IMG/VR virus record: IMGVR_UViG_3300042343_001539 | Location: 1-64,000 of that record | From: a virus | DNA length: 64,000 nucleotides | Strand: one strand, 5' to 3' | Part shown: positions 33,875 to 42,440 of the stretch, in pieces | How positions within the stretch are numbered: position 1 is the first letter of the stretch | How the letters are laid out: the number at the start of each line of letters is the position of its first letter | Notes under the pieces: model-generated | What the model was told of the DNA's origin: nothing | What the model saw: the letters and a program-made list of their open reading frames with translations, nothing else | The model's database searches: none | Translations under genes and position numbers: made by a program

Positions 33875-35119
33875 ATGGAATTAGATCGCATTTTACAATT
33901 GGCTGGATTACTATCCGAAAGTCAATTGTTACTCGAAGCAAAAGAAGATGATATTAATAATGATAAAAGTATCAGCTTACCAGTTTGGCAAAAATACCAA
34001 TCTGAAGCTAAACGTTTACCCGAAGGATTAGGTGCAGAAAATTTACAAACTTCATTAGAAGTTATTAAATGGATTGGTTTGCATATGGTTACTCCGGCAA
34101 CTAAAGCAAAATACTTAAAACGTATTTGCCAATGGTATGCTCAGCCTAATAGCTTCTCATTAAATCAATTTAAAGCAGTTAAAGAGGAATTAGCTTATTT
34201 TGAAACTCATTCAGCTAATTTACCGCAAAATGATATTAATAACCCAGCATATAATGATTTTCATGAGTTTACTCACATATTAGATCAATTTGCTAAAACT
34301 TCAACCGCAAAATCATCATTAACTCGTATAGTTAATAAAGGTGGGTTTGGCGCTTACGGTCAAGTTATTATTAATGATCCACATCACGAAGGCTTTTATG
34401 CCGTTAAATTAGGTAGTAAACAACAATCGATTCAATTCGGCCAAACATTCTTACGTCCTTTTGATTCTGAAGGTAAAGTAAAATGGTGTACTGCGGTCGA
34501 TAGTAGTGATAATTTGTTTGATAGTTATAATTCAGGTGGTGAGAATGACGTTATCGTTATTTGGGCCGGTAAAAGTGCCAGTTCGAATCCAACTAGTACA
34601 TCAGTTCGTAAATTTTGTATCATTGTTGCTAAAAACGAATTCCAAAACGAAAAGAATGAAAATATTATTAAAGTCCCCGGCGATATTACATACTTAAGTC
34701 AATTTGAAGGTTATAAAGATCTTTTAAATATATTAATTAAAAAGCATTATCATGTTGACGGCGAAGAAGGTGTTCGTGAATCATTCGGCGAATTTTCTTT
34801 CTTATCAACACTCGATGATTCAATTACATCAACTGTAATTATTAATGAATCATCTGATTTATCATACGAAGAAAAACTTAAATTAGTTGCAGAACGTATT
34901 ATGAATGAAGCTTGTATGGGGAAATCAAAATCTAAAGCTAAATCGAAAGCTAAAAAAGCAAGCAAAGACTATGACGGCGATGGTAAAATTGAATCAGGAA
35001 CTGATGAATATAAAGGTTCAGTTGATAAAGCGATCAAAAAAGCCAAAAAAGAAAAATGGGTTCCTAAATGGCAGGAAGATTTAAATAAAGAAAAAGCCAA
35101 AAAAAAATCTAAAAAATAA
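33875..35119 (+). CDS. Capsid-associated candidate with WCTA and EF-hand-like motifs
   Basis: The protein has 414 residues, divergent from gp21. The leader MELDRILQLAGLLSESQLLLEA contains several LxE sites and matches the extreme C-terminus of scaffold gp22 (ILRLAGL). The middle (about 150-290) has the block EGKVKWCTAVDSSDNLFDSYN, found in uncharacterised phage and bacterial proteins, some with extra domains. The C-terminus is very basic and includes DYDGDGKIESGTDEYKGS, a calcium-loop-like DxDxDG element also seen at the end of environmental T4-like virion proteins. It is probably an internal head protein processed by gp21. Activity of the WCTA domain is unknown. Confidence 0.6.
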   Translation: MELDRILQLAGLLSESQLLLEAKEDDINNDKSISLPVWQKYQSEAKRLPEGLGAENLQTSLEVIKWIGLHMVTPATKAKYLKRICQWYAQPNSFSLNQFKAVKEELAYFETHSANLPQNDINNPAYNDFHEFTHILDQFAKTSTAKSSLTRIVNKGGFGAYGQVIINDPHHEGFYAVKLGSKQQSIQFGQTFLRPFDSEGKVKWCTAVDSSDNLFDSYNSGGENDVIVIWAGKSASSNPTSTSVRKFCIIVAKNEFQNEKNENIIKVPGDITYLSQFEGYKDLLNILIKKHYHVDGEEGVRESFGEFSFLSTLDDSITSTVIINESSDLSYEEKLKLVAERIMNEACMGKSKSKAKSKAKKASKDYDGDGKIESGTDEYKGSVDKAIKKAKKEKWVPKWQEDLNKEKAKKKSKK

Positions 35120-35123
35120 AAAC

Positions 35124-35150
35124 AAAAGGGGCTTAAAAAGCCCCTTTTTT
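35124..35150. terminator. Rho-independent terminator
   Basis: AAAAGGGGCTT pairs with AAGCCCCTTTT, then T-tract; between the genes ending at 35119 and 35149. Confidence 0.9.
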
Positions 35151-35505
35151 ATATTCTGCGTTTATTTAATGTCGATATTTCATCGTCAGTTAATGGATGG
35201 ATCAAACTAAGTAAATCATCAAGTTCTGATTTTGTCATGTCAGCCCCAAAATAATGATAAGATAATATATTTTTAGTTTGGGTTATTACCCACATCGTAA
35301 ATTTATCTAATAATTCCCAATCAATAGGATATGAATTGCAAGCATACCGATAATCTCTAGGTGACATAGTAATATAAACATCGGGTTCGTTTTTATCTGG
35401 TATATATTTAATCGGTAATCCATTACAATCTTTAGTATAAATCGTTATAATTCCGGGAAGTCCGGTTTTGGTGGCGGTTAAACAAAGTTTATTATCTATA
35501 CTCAT
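35149..35505 (-). CDS. Hypothetical protein downstream of topoisomerase genes
   Basis: The protein has 118 residues, with AAGGAT upstream of the ATG. No family recognised. It is mixed alpha/beta with a conserved-looking C-terminal helical part MTKSELDDLLSLIHPLTDDE. It follows gp52 by 72 bases on the same strand and ends at a strong terminator, so it is probably the last gene of the topoisomerase unit. Confidence 0.5.
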   Translation of the reverse strand: MSIDNKLCLTATKTGLPGIITIYTKDCNGLPIKYIPDKNEPDVYITMSPRDYRYACNSYPIDWELLDKFTMWVITQTKNILSYHYFGADMTKSELDDLLSLIHPLTDDEISTLNKRRI

Positions 35506-35577
35506 TATCTATCCTTAAATAACATTAATAATAAAAAAAACCTCAACTAACACATATATTTAACTTAACTAATCATT

Positions 35578-36882
35578 TTATATTTCTAGCTCGGCTAGTT
35601 CTTTTTTATACATTTTAATACAATTAGTTTTTTCTAATGCTTGTATATCTTTTTCAATTCTTTCTATATTTTTATCTAGCTTAAATATATCATCTTTCGT
35701 TAAATGATACAAGCGTATATCTAACAAATCATTAATATGATTAAAATTATTTTCAGTTAATAATTGTTCTAATTCTTTTTTACTTTTACTTGAAAATAAC
35801 TTACTATTTTCAATATACCAATTAATAAATCTACGCTTTTCCGATAACCAAACTAATTCTTCGTTTAGTATTTCTAATAATTTAATTCTACGTTCTTCGT
35901 ATTTCTCTAATCTAAATGCGACAAAATAATCAATAATATCCTGAACTTGTTTAAAAACTTTAATAAAGCCATCTTCCGTCCACGCAGTTAAATTTTGGGT
36001 ATCCTTACCTATTAATTTAAATTTAGTTAATATTGCGTCATGCGGTAATTGAGTCGTTGTTCTAGGAACATTAAAAATATAATCGAATGATGATTCAGTT
36101 GACCTATCATCTACGTCTTTAATAAGACCTTGTTCCTGTAATTTAATACAGTGGGCTTTATAATCATCTTGATAAATGCCGATAGGTAATTCAGTAACTC
36201 TAATGGTCGTTGAATTTACTATTTCATAAACGCCTATATTTAAAACTTGATCACCATTCATACTAATGGTTCCTTTAAAACCATTATACCAAGGCATTAA
36301 TTGCTGCGGTTCTTTGCCCGATAACAAAGCTAATATATTTTCTTTTAATTCTATTGGATTATATTTTAATATATGAGTCGCATAACCAGTTCCCATACCT
36401 CGCGCCCCATTTATTAATATATTTGGTAATATAGGTAAATAATAATCGGGTTCGATTGATTGCCCATCAGAATCTAAATGATTTAAAATAATATCATCTT
36501 CTTTTTTAAATATTTTTCTAAAATTATCAGTAAATTCAGTAAAAATATAACGAGGAGCCGATGACTCACTAGATAACCGGCTTCCGAATTGGCCATTTGG
36601 TTTAAAATAATTAATATTATTACTACCAGTATAATTCTGCGCTAAACCTACTATAGTCTCGTTTAAACTGGCTTCGCCGTGATGGTAATCACTTACTTGG
36701 GATATATACCCAGAAACCTGAGCTACCTTAATTTCGCCCGCATTTTCACCACGTTTAATCATTCCGAAGATACATTTTCGTTGCGATGGTTTAAATCCAT
36801 CAACGACTGAGGGAATAGAACGTATACAATCAGCAATAGAAAATTGCTTGAATTCATTATCAAAAAAATCTTTAACTTTCAT
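35578..36882 (-). CDS. 52: DNA topoisomerase II medium subunit gp52
   Basis: The protein has 434 residues (T4 gp52 has 442). The GyrA/ParC-type breakage-reunion domain is clear: QRKCIFGMIKRGE, YISQVSDYHHGEASLNETI, PNGQFGSRL, and the active-site region SSAPRYIFTEF with the catalytic tyrosine. Later, GYATHILKYNP and a C-terminal coiled-coil end. Together with gp39 it relaxes supercoils and helps start phage replication. The start overlaps the small 85-residue gene by 11 bases. Confidence 0.92.
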   Translation of the reverse strand: MKVKDFFDNEFKQFSIADCIRSIPSVVDGFKPSQRKCIFGMIKRGENAGEIKVAQVSGYISQVSDYHHGEASLNETIVGLAQNYTGSNNINYFKPNGQFGSRLSSESSAPRYIFTEFTDNFRKIFKKEDDIILNHLDSDGQSIEPDYYLPILPNILINGARGMGTGYATHILKYNPIELKENILALLSGKEPQQLMPWYNGFKGTISMNGDQVLNIGVYEIVNSTTIRVTELPIGIYQDDYKAHCIKLQEQGLIKDVDDRSTESSFDYIFNVPRTTTQLPHDAILTKFKLIGKDTQNLTAWTEDGFIKVFKQVQDIIDYFVAFRLEKYEERRIKLLEILNEELVWLSEKRRFINWYIENSKLFSSKSKKELEQLLTENNFNHINDLLDIRLYHLTKDDIFKLDKNIERIEKDIQALEKTNCIKMYKKELAELEI

Positions 36883-37129
36883 CCGCTCTTTTTTCCTCTA
36901 TTTGCTGTAAAAATTCGAGCAATTTATTATAATCGTCTTGTTCAAAATATGACATATCTCTAGCAACGTCATTTAAACACCCTAAAACATTATAACGCAT
37001 AATTGCGCCAGATGTAAAGGTTAATGATATAGTCCCATTATCATTAACCGAATACGATCTAATATTATTAGTCCTAAATAAAACCGGATTCATTAATAAT
37101 GAATACCGCTTCGATGTAAAATGATTCAT
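36872..37129 (-). CDS. Small protein inside the topoisomerase operon
   Basis: The protein has 85 residues. The ATG at 37129 has GGAGATAAG just upstream. The longer frame to 37270 is rejected, because its upstream part is the lipoprotein gene read in another frame. It contains a KTFY-like strand set (SYSVNDNGTISLTFTSGAIMRYNVLG) and an acidic helical end. It resembles the small KTSC-type fold in the pattern TFxSGxxYxY, but only loosely. It overlaps the gp52 start and is coupled to the lipoprotein stop. Confidence 0.55.
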   Translation of the reverse strand: MNHFTSKRYSLLMNPVLFRTNNIRSYSVNDNGTISLTFTSGAIMRYNVLGCLNDVARDMSYFEQDDYNKLLEFLQQIEEKRADES

Positions 37130-37130
37130 C

Positions 37131-37304
37131 TTATCTCCAACGATTACCGTAATATTGATAATGATGTTCATGTCTATGTATCGGGGTTGGTATATAATAA
37201 TTATGATGATATTCAGTATAATTATTATAACCAGTATAACCCGGATGTGGATAATATGTCGCACAACCACTTAATAAACCACACAATAATATAATTTTTT
37301 TCAT
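37131..37304 (-). CDS. Tiny His/Tyr-rich lipoprotein in the topoisomerase operon
   Basis: The protein has 57 residues: MKKIILLCGLLSGC is a classic lipoprotein signal with lipobox LLSGC (cleavage before Cys14). The mature part of 44 residues is packed with Tyr and His (TYYPHPGYTGYNN..., HRHEHHYQYYGNR). The start lies eight bases after the gp39 stop with AGGT upstream. Its stop lies within the ribosome site of the next gene. It may act at the host envelope, for example in superinfection exclusion or metal binding; this is inference. It does not overlap another convincing frame. Confidence 0.65.
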   Translation of the reverse strand: MKKIILLCGLLSGCATYYPHPGYTGYNNYTEYHHNYYIPTPIHRHEHHYQYYGNRWR

Positions 37305-37312
37305 AATGTTAC

Positions 37313-39199
37313 CTATTCGTCAGTGCCTAAAATGTTTAACCAATTTTTACGTTCGCCAGTTTTACCATTATCTTTACTAAATGCTAATTTAATCGCGTCC
37401 GCATCCGTTACATCGTCAATCTCATACTTAATTAAATTCTTATCGAAATTAGCTAAGTAAGTTTTAAAATCCGCTGCTGTACTAGTACCTAACCCCTTAA
37501 AATATTTCGATGTATATTTTTTAGTAGTTTTATTTTTCCATTTAATAAAATCTTGTTCTTCATAAAATTCAATTAACTCCTTACCGCAAGTTACTTTAAT
37601 TAACGGCGTTTTAAATCTATGGATAACACCTAAATCAAATAACTCAGGCCAAAATGTATGGATCATATTAATTAATAAACCGTTAATATGCAATCCATCT
37701 AAATCTTGATCGGTTAAAAAACATATTTTACCGTAACGCAATTGCTTTACATCAGTTATCTTTTCTCCGATTTTTAATCCAGTTATTGTTAATATATTCT
37801 GAAATTCTTCATTATCCATTAAATTTCTAGGTTTAACGGTACTTACATTAACTGGCTTACCTTTTAATGGAAAAATACCGTGCAATTGTGGGTCTCTAGC
37901 ACTACTAACAGCCTTGGCTGCAGAATCTCCCTCAGTTAAAAATAAAATACATTTAGATCTATCTTTCTTTTCTAATGCATCATTTAATTTAATAATCTTA
38001 CTAGGATCAACTTTATCCGTATTTTTATTTAATTTTCGCATTTCTGCTAATAAATTAGCATTTGCTTTCGCTTCGGCCCAATCTAATATACTTTGAACAA
38101 TAGATGACTTAATAATATTTTTAATAAACTTATCAGAAACTTCAAATGATGTTCCGAAATTTTTAATTTCAGTTATCATATCTTCTTTAGTCTGACTTGA
38201 ATATCTAGGTTTAATAATATTACAATTAATAAACAAATTTAAATGATTTTTAATCTCACTCGGTTTTATCTGAATCTTATGCTTCTTTTCAATAAACTCA
38301 CGCAACTTAACTATAATTTGATCCGCTATATAACTAACATGTAACCCACCGATAGTAGTTTCTGTACTATTTACAAATGAAACATGAGAAAATCCACCAT
38401 CTGATTTGCTAATACCTACTTTCCAATTATCATTTTGATCGTAGATATATTCATCTACGTACATCTTAATATAATCTTCGAAATTTTTAATATCTATTTT
38501 TTTATCATTAAAATAAATCTTTAATTGAGGATTACATCCAGCAACATCATAAACCCGTTTTTCTATTTTACGAAAATCGCCGTCGGATAAATTTTCTAAA
38601 TTTAATTTAGGATAATCTGGAATAAAAGTAATTTTAGTATAATGCTCTTTACTTTTCTTTATAATCGGAGTAGTCTTATCCCGACTATTATTTGTATGAG
38701 TCTGTAAAAATTTATTCTTACCATCAGCCGTATCGACTATAAATGAGGTCGAGAAAATAGAGGTTAATGCAGCACCTTCACCATTTTGACCAGTTAAAGT
38801 CGAATCCTCATCATCATTAAAATTACTACCAGCTCGCAATTCAAAAATCATCTCCGGAATATATTGATCATGCTCCGGATGTTTAACTACGACAATACCG
38901 CCATTATCATAAACCGATATAGCTCCGGTTGTTTTATCAACATTAACTTTAATCGTATCTAAATGAGTCCCTGAATCAGTTTTTGAATAATCAACACTAT
39001 TACTAATAATCTCATCGAATATTTTTAATAATGCTGGGCACCAAGTAAGTTCATCTGATATCATCTTATGTTTATCATCGGCTATAGTATAAGATACAGC
39101 CGTATGCGGATTGATACTACCAATATATCTACCCGGTCTTAATAAGACGTGAGATATCTCATCTAACTTTTTAAATTTTTGACTAATATGTGCTGTCAT
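37313..39199 (-). CDS. 39: DNA topoisomerase II large subunit gp39 (gp39-gp60 type)
   Basis: The protein has 628 residues. GHKL ATPase: EIISNSVDYSKT (Asn and Asp of the Bergerat fold), VYDNGGI, GQNGEGAA. Transducer domain, then TOPRIM: CILFLTEGDSAAKAV and FLTDQDLDGLHINGLLINMI with the acidic triad. In T4 the same protein is split into gp39 and gp60; here it is one chain, as in most T4 relatives. It is first in the minus-strand operon with the lipoprotein, the 85-residue gene and gp52. A weak sigma-70-like promoter lies at 39245-39273. Confidence 0.93.
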   Translation of the reverse strand: MTAHISQKFKKLDEISHVLLRPGRYIGSINPHTAVSYTIADDKHKMISDELTWCPALLKIFDEIISNSVDYSKTDSGTHLDTIKVNVDKTTGAISVYDNGGIVVVKHPEHDQYIPEMIFELRAGSNFNDDEDSTLTGQNGEGAALTSIFSTSFIVDTADGKNKFLQTHTNNSRDKTTPIIKKSKEHYTKITFIPDYPKLNLENLSDGDFRKIEKRVYDVAGCNPQLKIYFNDKKIDIKNFEDYIKMYVDEYIYDQNDNWKVGISKSDGGFSHVSFVNSTETTIGGLHVSYIADQIIVKLREFIEKKHKIQIKPSEIKNHLNLFINCNIIKPRYSSQTKEDMITEIKNFGTSFEVSDKFIKNIIKSSIVQSILDWAEAKANANLLAEMRKLNKNTDKVDPSKIIKLNDALEKKDRSKCILFLTEGDSAAKAVSSARDPQLHGIFPLKGKPVNVSTVKPRNLMDNEEFQNILTITGLKIGEKITDVKQLRYGKICFLTDQDLDGLHINGLLINMIHTFWPELFDLGVIHRFKTPLIKVTCGKELIEFYEEQDFIKWKNKTTKKYTSKYFKGLGTSTAADFKTYLANFDKNLIKYEIDDVTDADAIKLAFSKDNGKTGERKNWLNILGTDE

Positions 39200-39244
39200 A
39201 CGATATTTTTATAATTCCAAGTTATTTCATAATTAGTTGTATAT

Positions 39245-39273
39245 ATGATATAGCAATTTTGTAGTAAAAACAA
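39245..39273 (-). promoter_or_regulatory. Possible sigma-70-like promoter for the topoisomerase operon
   Basis: On the minus strand: -35 TTGTTT (39268-39273), 17-bp spacer, -10 TATCAT (39245-39250). Weaker than the other early promoters but with the same spacing. Confidence 0.4.
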
Positions 39274-39428
39274 GCATTAATTGTATTATGGTATTATTTT
39301 ATAAAATTTCGGGAGAAAGCCAAGCATCAAGCCTATATATTATATTATAGTAATGGTCTGGTTTATTTTGGGTTAACCTATTGTTTTATATAAAATTCAA
39401 TTTATTTTTAAGGATATTCCGATGTTGG

Positions 39429-39436
39429 TATAAATA
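39429..39436 (+). promoter_or_regulatory. Late promoter box for the 39463 unit
   Basis: Exact TATAAATA, 26 bases before the ATG. The 39200-39462 gap otherwise shows only the minus-strand promoter. Confidence 0.75.
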
Positions 39437-39462
39437 TTTAAATTTGTAGGGTGTAGGTCGGT

Positions 39463-40110
39463 ATGAAACTTAATGAATTATTATTTGAAAACCCGCAATT
39501 GATTGACCCCATTGATTCGAAAAAATTTGTTAATGATCACGACCATAATCATAAATTATACGATACTTTGATTATGCAATCGCATCAATTAATTAAGCAG
39601 ATCAATGATCATATTATATTAGTTCGAATCGATGCGAAACGAGGTAAAGATTTTAACTTCCAATATGTTGGATTAGATAATAAAAACGAACAAGTCTGTT
39701 TTTTATCTAGATGTGTGGTTAAAACCGATAAAATTTTAGGTAGATATGTTTTCCAAAATTTTTTATGGGTTAGCCCACAACATAAAAAAGAATTCCATGG
39801 TTGGCCTAGTAAATTAGTATTCGAGCAGTTATTACCTAAATACGGAACTATTACCACTGATGAATTTCATACACCGAAGGGTATGAATTATTGGGCGAAA
39901 TTAGTTAAACAAACTCATACCGAACATGATGGTGCATTTTATGTTTATCATTTTAATAAAAAACAAGAACAAATTCATTTGGTAAAAACAGTTCATCATT
40001 TAATTGAATTACAAAAAGAACATAAGATTTGGGATCACGGTCCAAGCGGAGCTCATCAATTAGTAGTTATATCTACTAAAAAATTACATCAGAAAAAACA
40101 CAGTGGTTAA
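39463..40110 (+). CDS. GNAT-like protein with capsid-type N-terminus
   Basis: The protein has 215 residues and starts MKLNELLFEN. The middle FLWVSPQHKKEFHGWPSKLVFEQLLPKYGTITTDEFHTPKGMNYWAKLVKQ follows the order of GNAT acetyltransferase motifs as seen in phage proteins (post-beta4 loop, helix, beta5, then T-x-x-G-x-x-x-W-x-x-L), but the classical acetyl-CoA Q/RxxGxG/A loop is weak. The C-terminal 50 residues are His/Lys rich. It has its own exact late box. With the N-terminal motif this suggests a packaged protein. Acetyltransferase activity is inference. Confidence 0.5.
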   Translation: MKLNELLFENPQLIDPIDSKKFVNDHDHNHKLYDTLIMQSHQLIKQINDHIILVRIDAKRGKDFNFQYVGLDNKNEQVCFLSRCVVKTDKILGRYVFQNFLWVSPQHKKEFHGWPSKLVFEQLLPKYGTITTDEFHTPKGMNYWAKLVKQTHTEHDGAFYVYHFNKKQEQIHLVKTVHHLIELQKEHKIWDHGPSGAHQLVVISTKKLHQKKHSG

Positions 40111-40136
40111 CACTAATTTATAAGCGAGATTTTAAT

Positions 40137-42002
40137 ATGTTATTAAGTGAAGTTGTAACTAAAATGAGTAAGATCGGCGAAACGCCTGAAGGTGATGGTG
40201 TTTATAAGCATGAACCGATTATGCATGATATGGAAGATAATGGTAAGTTTGTAGCTGGTAGTAATTCCGATTTATCAACTATGGGATGTGAAAAACTAGA
40301 AGTTAATTATACAAAAGAAGAACGCGATTTCTTTAAGAATTTAGAGGATAATTTAAGAAAGCAACGTCAATCATTAGAAGCTGATGGTAAATTCGACGAA
40401 GCTAAAAAAATTAATTATAAAATGAAATCACCGCAACAAATAATTAAAGTATTTCATGCTTATCAATTATTTAAAAATCCATTAACTAGAGAAGAAATGT
40501 TAAAAACTCACGGGTTTATGTCTGCAGTAAAAGAACGCGATCCGAGACATTTAATGGATAAGAAAGATATTCAATCTATCGTTGATCATAGCGTGACTAG
40601 ATTAATTAATGCTATGAAAGAACCACCAGTTTTAAAAGGATTCGATAGAGCAGATTTTAGTAAGGCGTATACCGATTTTATCCAACCATTTATGGAAACG
40701 GGCAAACAAGCAGATAAAAAAAGAAATAATATCATTATTGTCCCATTATCATCTAGTTCTAAATTAGTTAGTTCGTTCGCCCATACGCTTAGTGAAAGGT
40801 TAGGTGGAGCTCAAATTGAATCAGGTGCATTATTAAAAAATTCATGGCCCCGATTATCCAAATGGACAACAACTATCAAACATGGGGATTTACTTAGATT
40901 ACCATCTAATTTCCATATTAAAATGGTTGATGAGATGGATAATCATACTTATTCGCCAAATATTACTAAATTATTGCGTCAAATTAAAGATTTAATGAGA
41001 ATTTTAGGTGATGCGGCGAGAAATGTTGCGGATGATGGTGAAGAAGTTGTTAATGCGGCGACACCAACCGATAAATTAAAAGAATTGTTAATCGCGTTGC
41101 GTCATGCAATAACTGATGAATATATTGATTTAAAAGATCAAATTAATGCGAAGTTAAATGAATTAGCGACTTATAATAGAACTCATAAGTTAGATAGCGA
41201 TTTAGCTATTAAACAACATAGACATACACCACAATATACAAAGATTATTAAAGATATTGACGTTTTACGTAAAAAACGAGATTCACTACCTAAAGCGGAT
41301 ATTGCTATAACTAGACCATCAGGTAAAGAAACTATCCAATATCAAAAACAAGTTCATATCGTTAATATTCAAAGATTTGCTAAACATTATGATAGTTTAC
41401 AACAAGCATATGAATATGCATTAATTAATTGGGAAGATGATCCGGATAATGCAGCTAAATTAAAAGCAGCTGAGGATTTAGAAGCTCAACTTAAATCATT
41501 ATCGAATGAATATAATAAATCATTGGAAACATTATACGATGCGGTATTATCAAACCCATTTAAAATTCATAATGCGTATGCTAGATCTGGTGGGGATCGT
41601 GGTAAAGGATATTATAGATTTCAAATATTACATGAAGATTATGCAGATAAATTAAACGGAAAAAGTATTATATTAGTTGATGATAATGTTGATACTGGTA
41701 AATCTATTATTGATGCAGTTAAATCTATGGCAGCGGTTGGAGTTATACCAGAACGTATTATAGCAATGACGCCTCATAAATTTAATACTTCAGCTGAAAA
41801 TACTAAGAAAACTGCGGCTTTACCTGCAGCTAGACGTGAAGAATTAGCTAATATACGTAGTCAATTAGCTTCTAATGCGAGACAGTATAAAAACGAGAAA
41901 TTACAAGCGAAAAAAACAGCACCTGATTATAATGAAAAGAAAGAAACATTCGGTCAGCATGTGGCAAGAACTGGTAAATTACCAGGACATGGTCTGTATT
42001 AA
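40137..42002 (+). CDS. Phosphoribosyltransferase-like protein with large insertion
   Basis: The protein has 621 residues and starts MLLSEVVTKM. The type I phosphoribosyltransferase PRPP loop is clear at KSIILVDDNVDTGKSIIDAV (about residues 515-534). The first half of the same fold appears far upstream as NNIIIVPLSSSSKLVSSFAHTLSERLGGAQIES (about 200-232). The ~280 residues between them are charged coiled coil, so the enzyme fold seems split by an insertion. The N-terminal 190 residues are unrecognised. The leader resembles the capsid-type N-terminus. Substrate unknown. It lies in the same late unit as the GNAT-like gene, 26 bases downstream. Confidence 0.6.
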   Translation: MLLSEVVTKMSKIGETPEGDGVYKHEPIMHDMEDNGKFVAGSNSDLSTMGCEKLEVNYTKEERDFFKNLEDNLRKQRQSLEADGKFDEAKKINYKMKSPQQIIKVFHAYQLFKNPLTREEMLKTHGFMSAVKERDPRHLMDKKDIQSIVDHSVTRLINAMKEPPVLKGFDRADFSKAYTDFIQPFMETGKQADKKRNNIIIVPLSSSSKLVSSFAHTLSERLGGAQIESGALLKNSWPRLSKWTTTIKHGDLLRLPSNFHIKMVDEMDNHTYSPNITKLLRQIKDLMRILGDAARNVADDGEEVVNAATPTDKLKELLIALRHAITDEYIDLKDQINAKLNELATYNRTHKLDSDLAIKQHRHTPQYTKIIKDIDVLRKKRDSLPKADIAITRPSGKETIQYQKQVHIVNIQRFAKHYDSLQQAYEYALINWEDDPDNAAKLKAAEDLEAQLKSLSNEYNKSLETLYDAVLSNPFKIHNAYARSGGDRGKGYYRFQILHEDYADKLNGKSIILVDDNVDTGKSIIDAVKSMAAVGVIPERIIAMTPHKFNTSAENTKKTAALPAARREELANIRSQLASNARQYKNEKLQAKKTAPDYNEKKETFGQHVARTGKLPGHGLY

Positions 42003-42012
42003 TAAAAAATAG

Positions 42013-42041
42013 TTGATTTTTAAGTTAAGAAGTGTTATACT
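42013..42041 (+). promoter_or_regulatory. Early sigma-70-like promoter
   Basis: -35 TTGATT (42013-42018), 17-bp spacer, -10 TATACT (42036-42041). Confidence 0.7.
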
Positions 42042-42074
42042 TTAATACTTCTTAACTTTATTGTTTTATAAATT

Positions 42075-42392
42075 ATGATACTTAACAATTATAAGTATTT
42101 TATAGCGCCGATCGAATCAATCGATTTAACATATCCCGAAGCTCTTATGTATTGCGCCTTTCTTAATATAGATGATTATTTTGATTGGTATATTCCGTCA
42201 TTAAAAGAATGGCAGTTTATTTTACAAGAAAATAAAAATATATTATCGCAAGATAGTTCATATTGGTCCGGATCTAATGCAGTTAGTCAAAAACGAATTT
42301 GGACAATATCTGAAAATTCTAAAAATATTAAAGTTAGACATATATTAGATAAATGCAAAGTAAGAGCAATTCGGAAAGAATTATTATCTTGA
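42075..42392 (+). CDS. DUF1566/Lcl-like small protein
   Basis: The protein has 105 residues. The pattern TYPEALMYCAFL...FDWYIPSLKEWQFIL...SYWSGSN...KVRAIRKE fits the Lcl/DUF1566 domain (dW.lPt..EL...YWssS...VR.VR), found in bacterial lipoproteins and phage proteins, with unknown or carbohydrate-binding roles. Early promoter directly upstream; the ribosome site is weak. The TGA stop is embedded in the -35 box of the next promoter. Confidence 0.6.
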   Translation: MILNNYKYFIAPIESIDLTYPEALMYCAFLNIDDYFDWYIPSLKEWQFILQENKNILSQDSSYWSGSNAVSQKRIWTISENSKNIKVRHILDKCKVRAIRKELLS

Positions 42393-42417
42393 TTTTATTA
42401 TACTAATATAGTATACT
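42389..42417 (+). promoter_or_regulatory. Early sigma-70-like promoter for gp62
   Basis: -35 TTGATT (42389-42394), 17-bp spacer, -10 TATACT (42412-42417). It overlaps the upstream stop codon. Confidence 0.75.
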
Positions 42418-42440
42418 ATATCTTTTAACGAGAATATATT

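Noticed and set aside
34560-34640. GTTCGAATCC, which looks like a tRNA T-loop
   Set aside because: It lies in frame inside the 33875-35119 gene, with no matching acceptor stem or anticodon arm around it.
36872-37270. Longer 132-residue version of the 85-residue gene
   Set aside because: The extra N-terminal part is the lipoprotein gene read out of frame; the good ribosome site GGAG lies before the ATG at 37129.
37313-39199. A gp39/gp60 split or bypassed coding gap as in T4
   Set aside because: One uninterrupted frame covers ATPase, transducer and TOPRIM domains.
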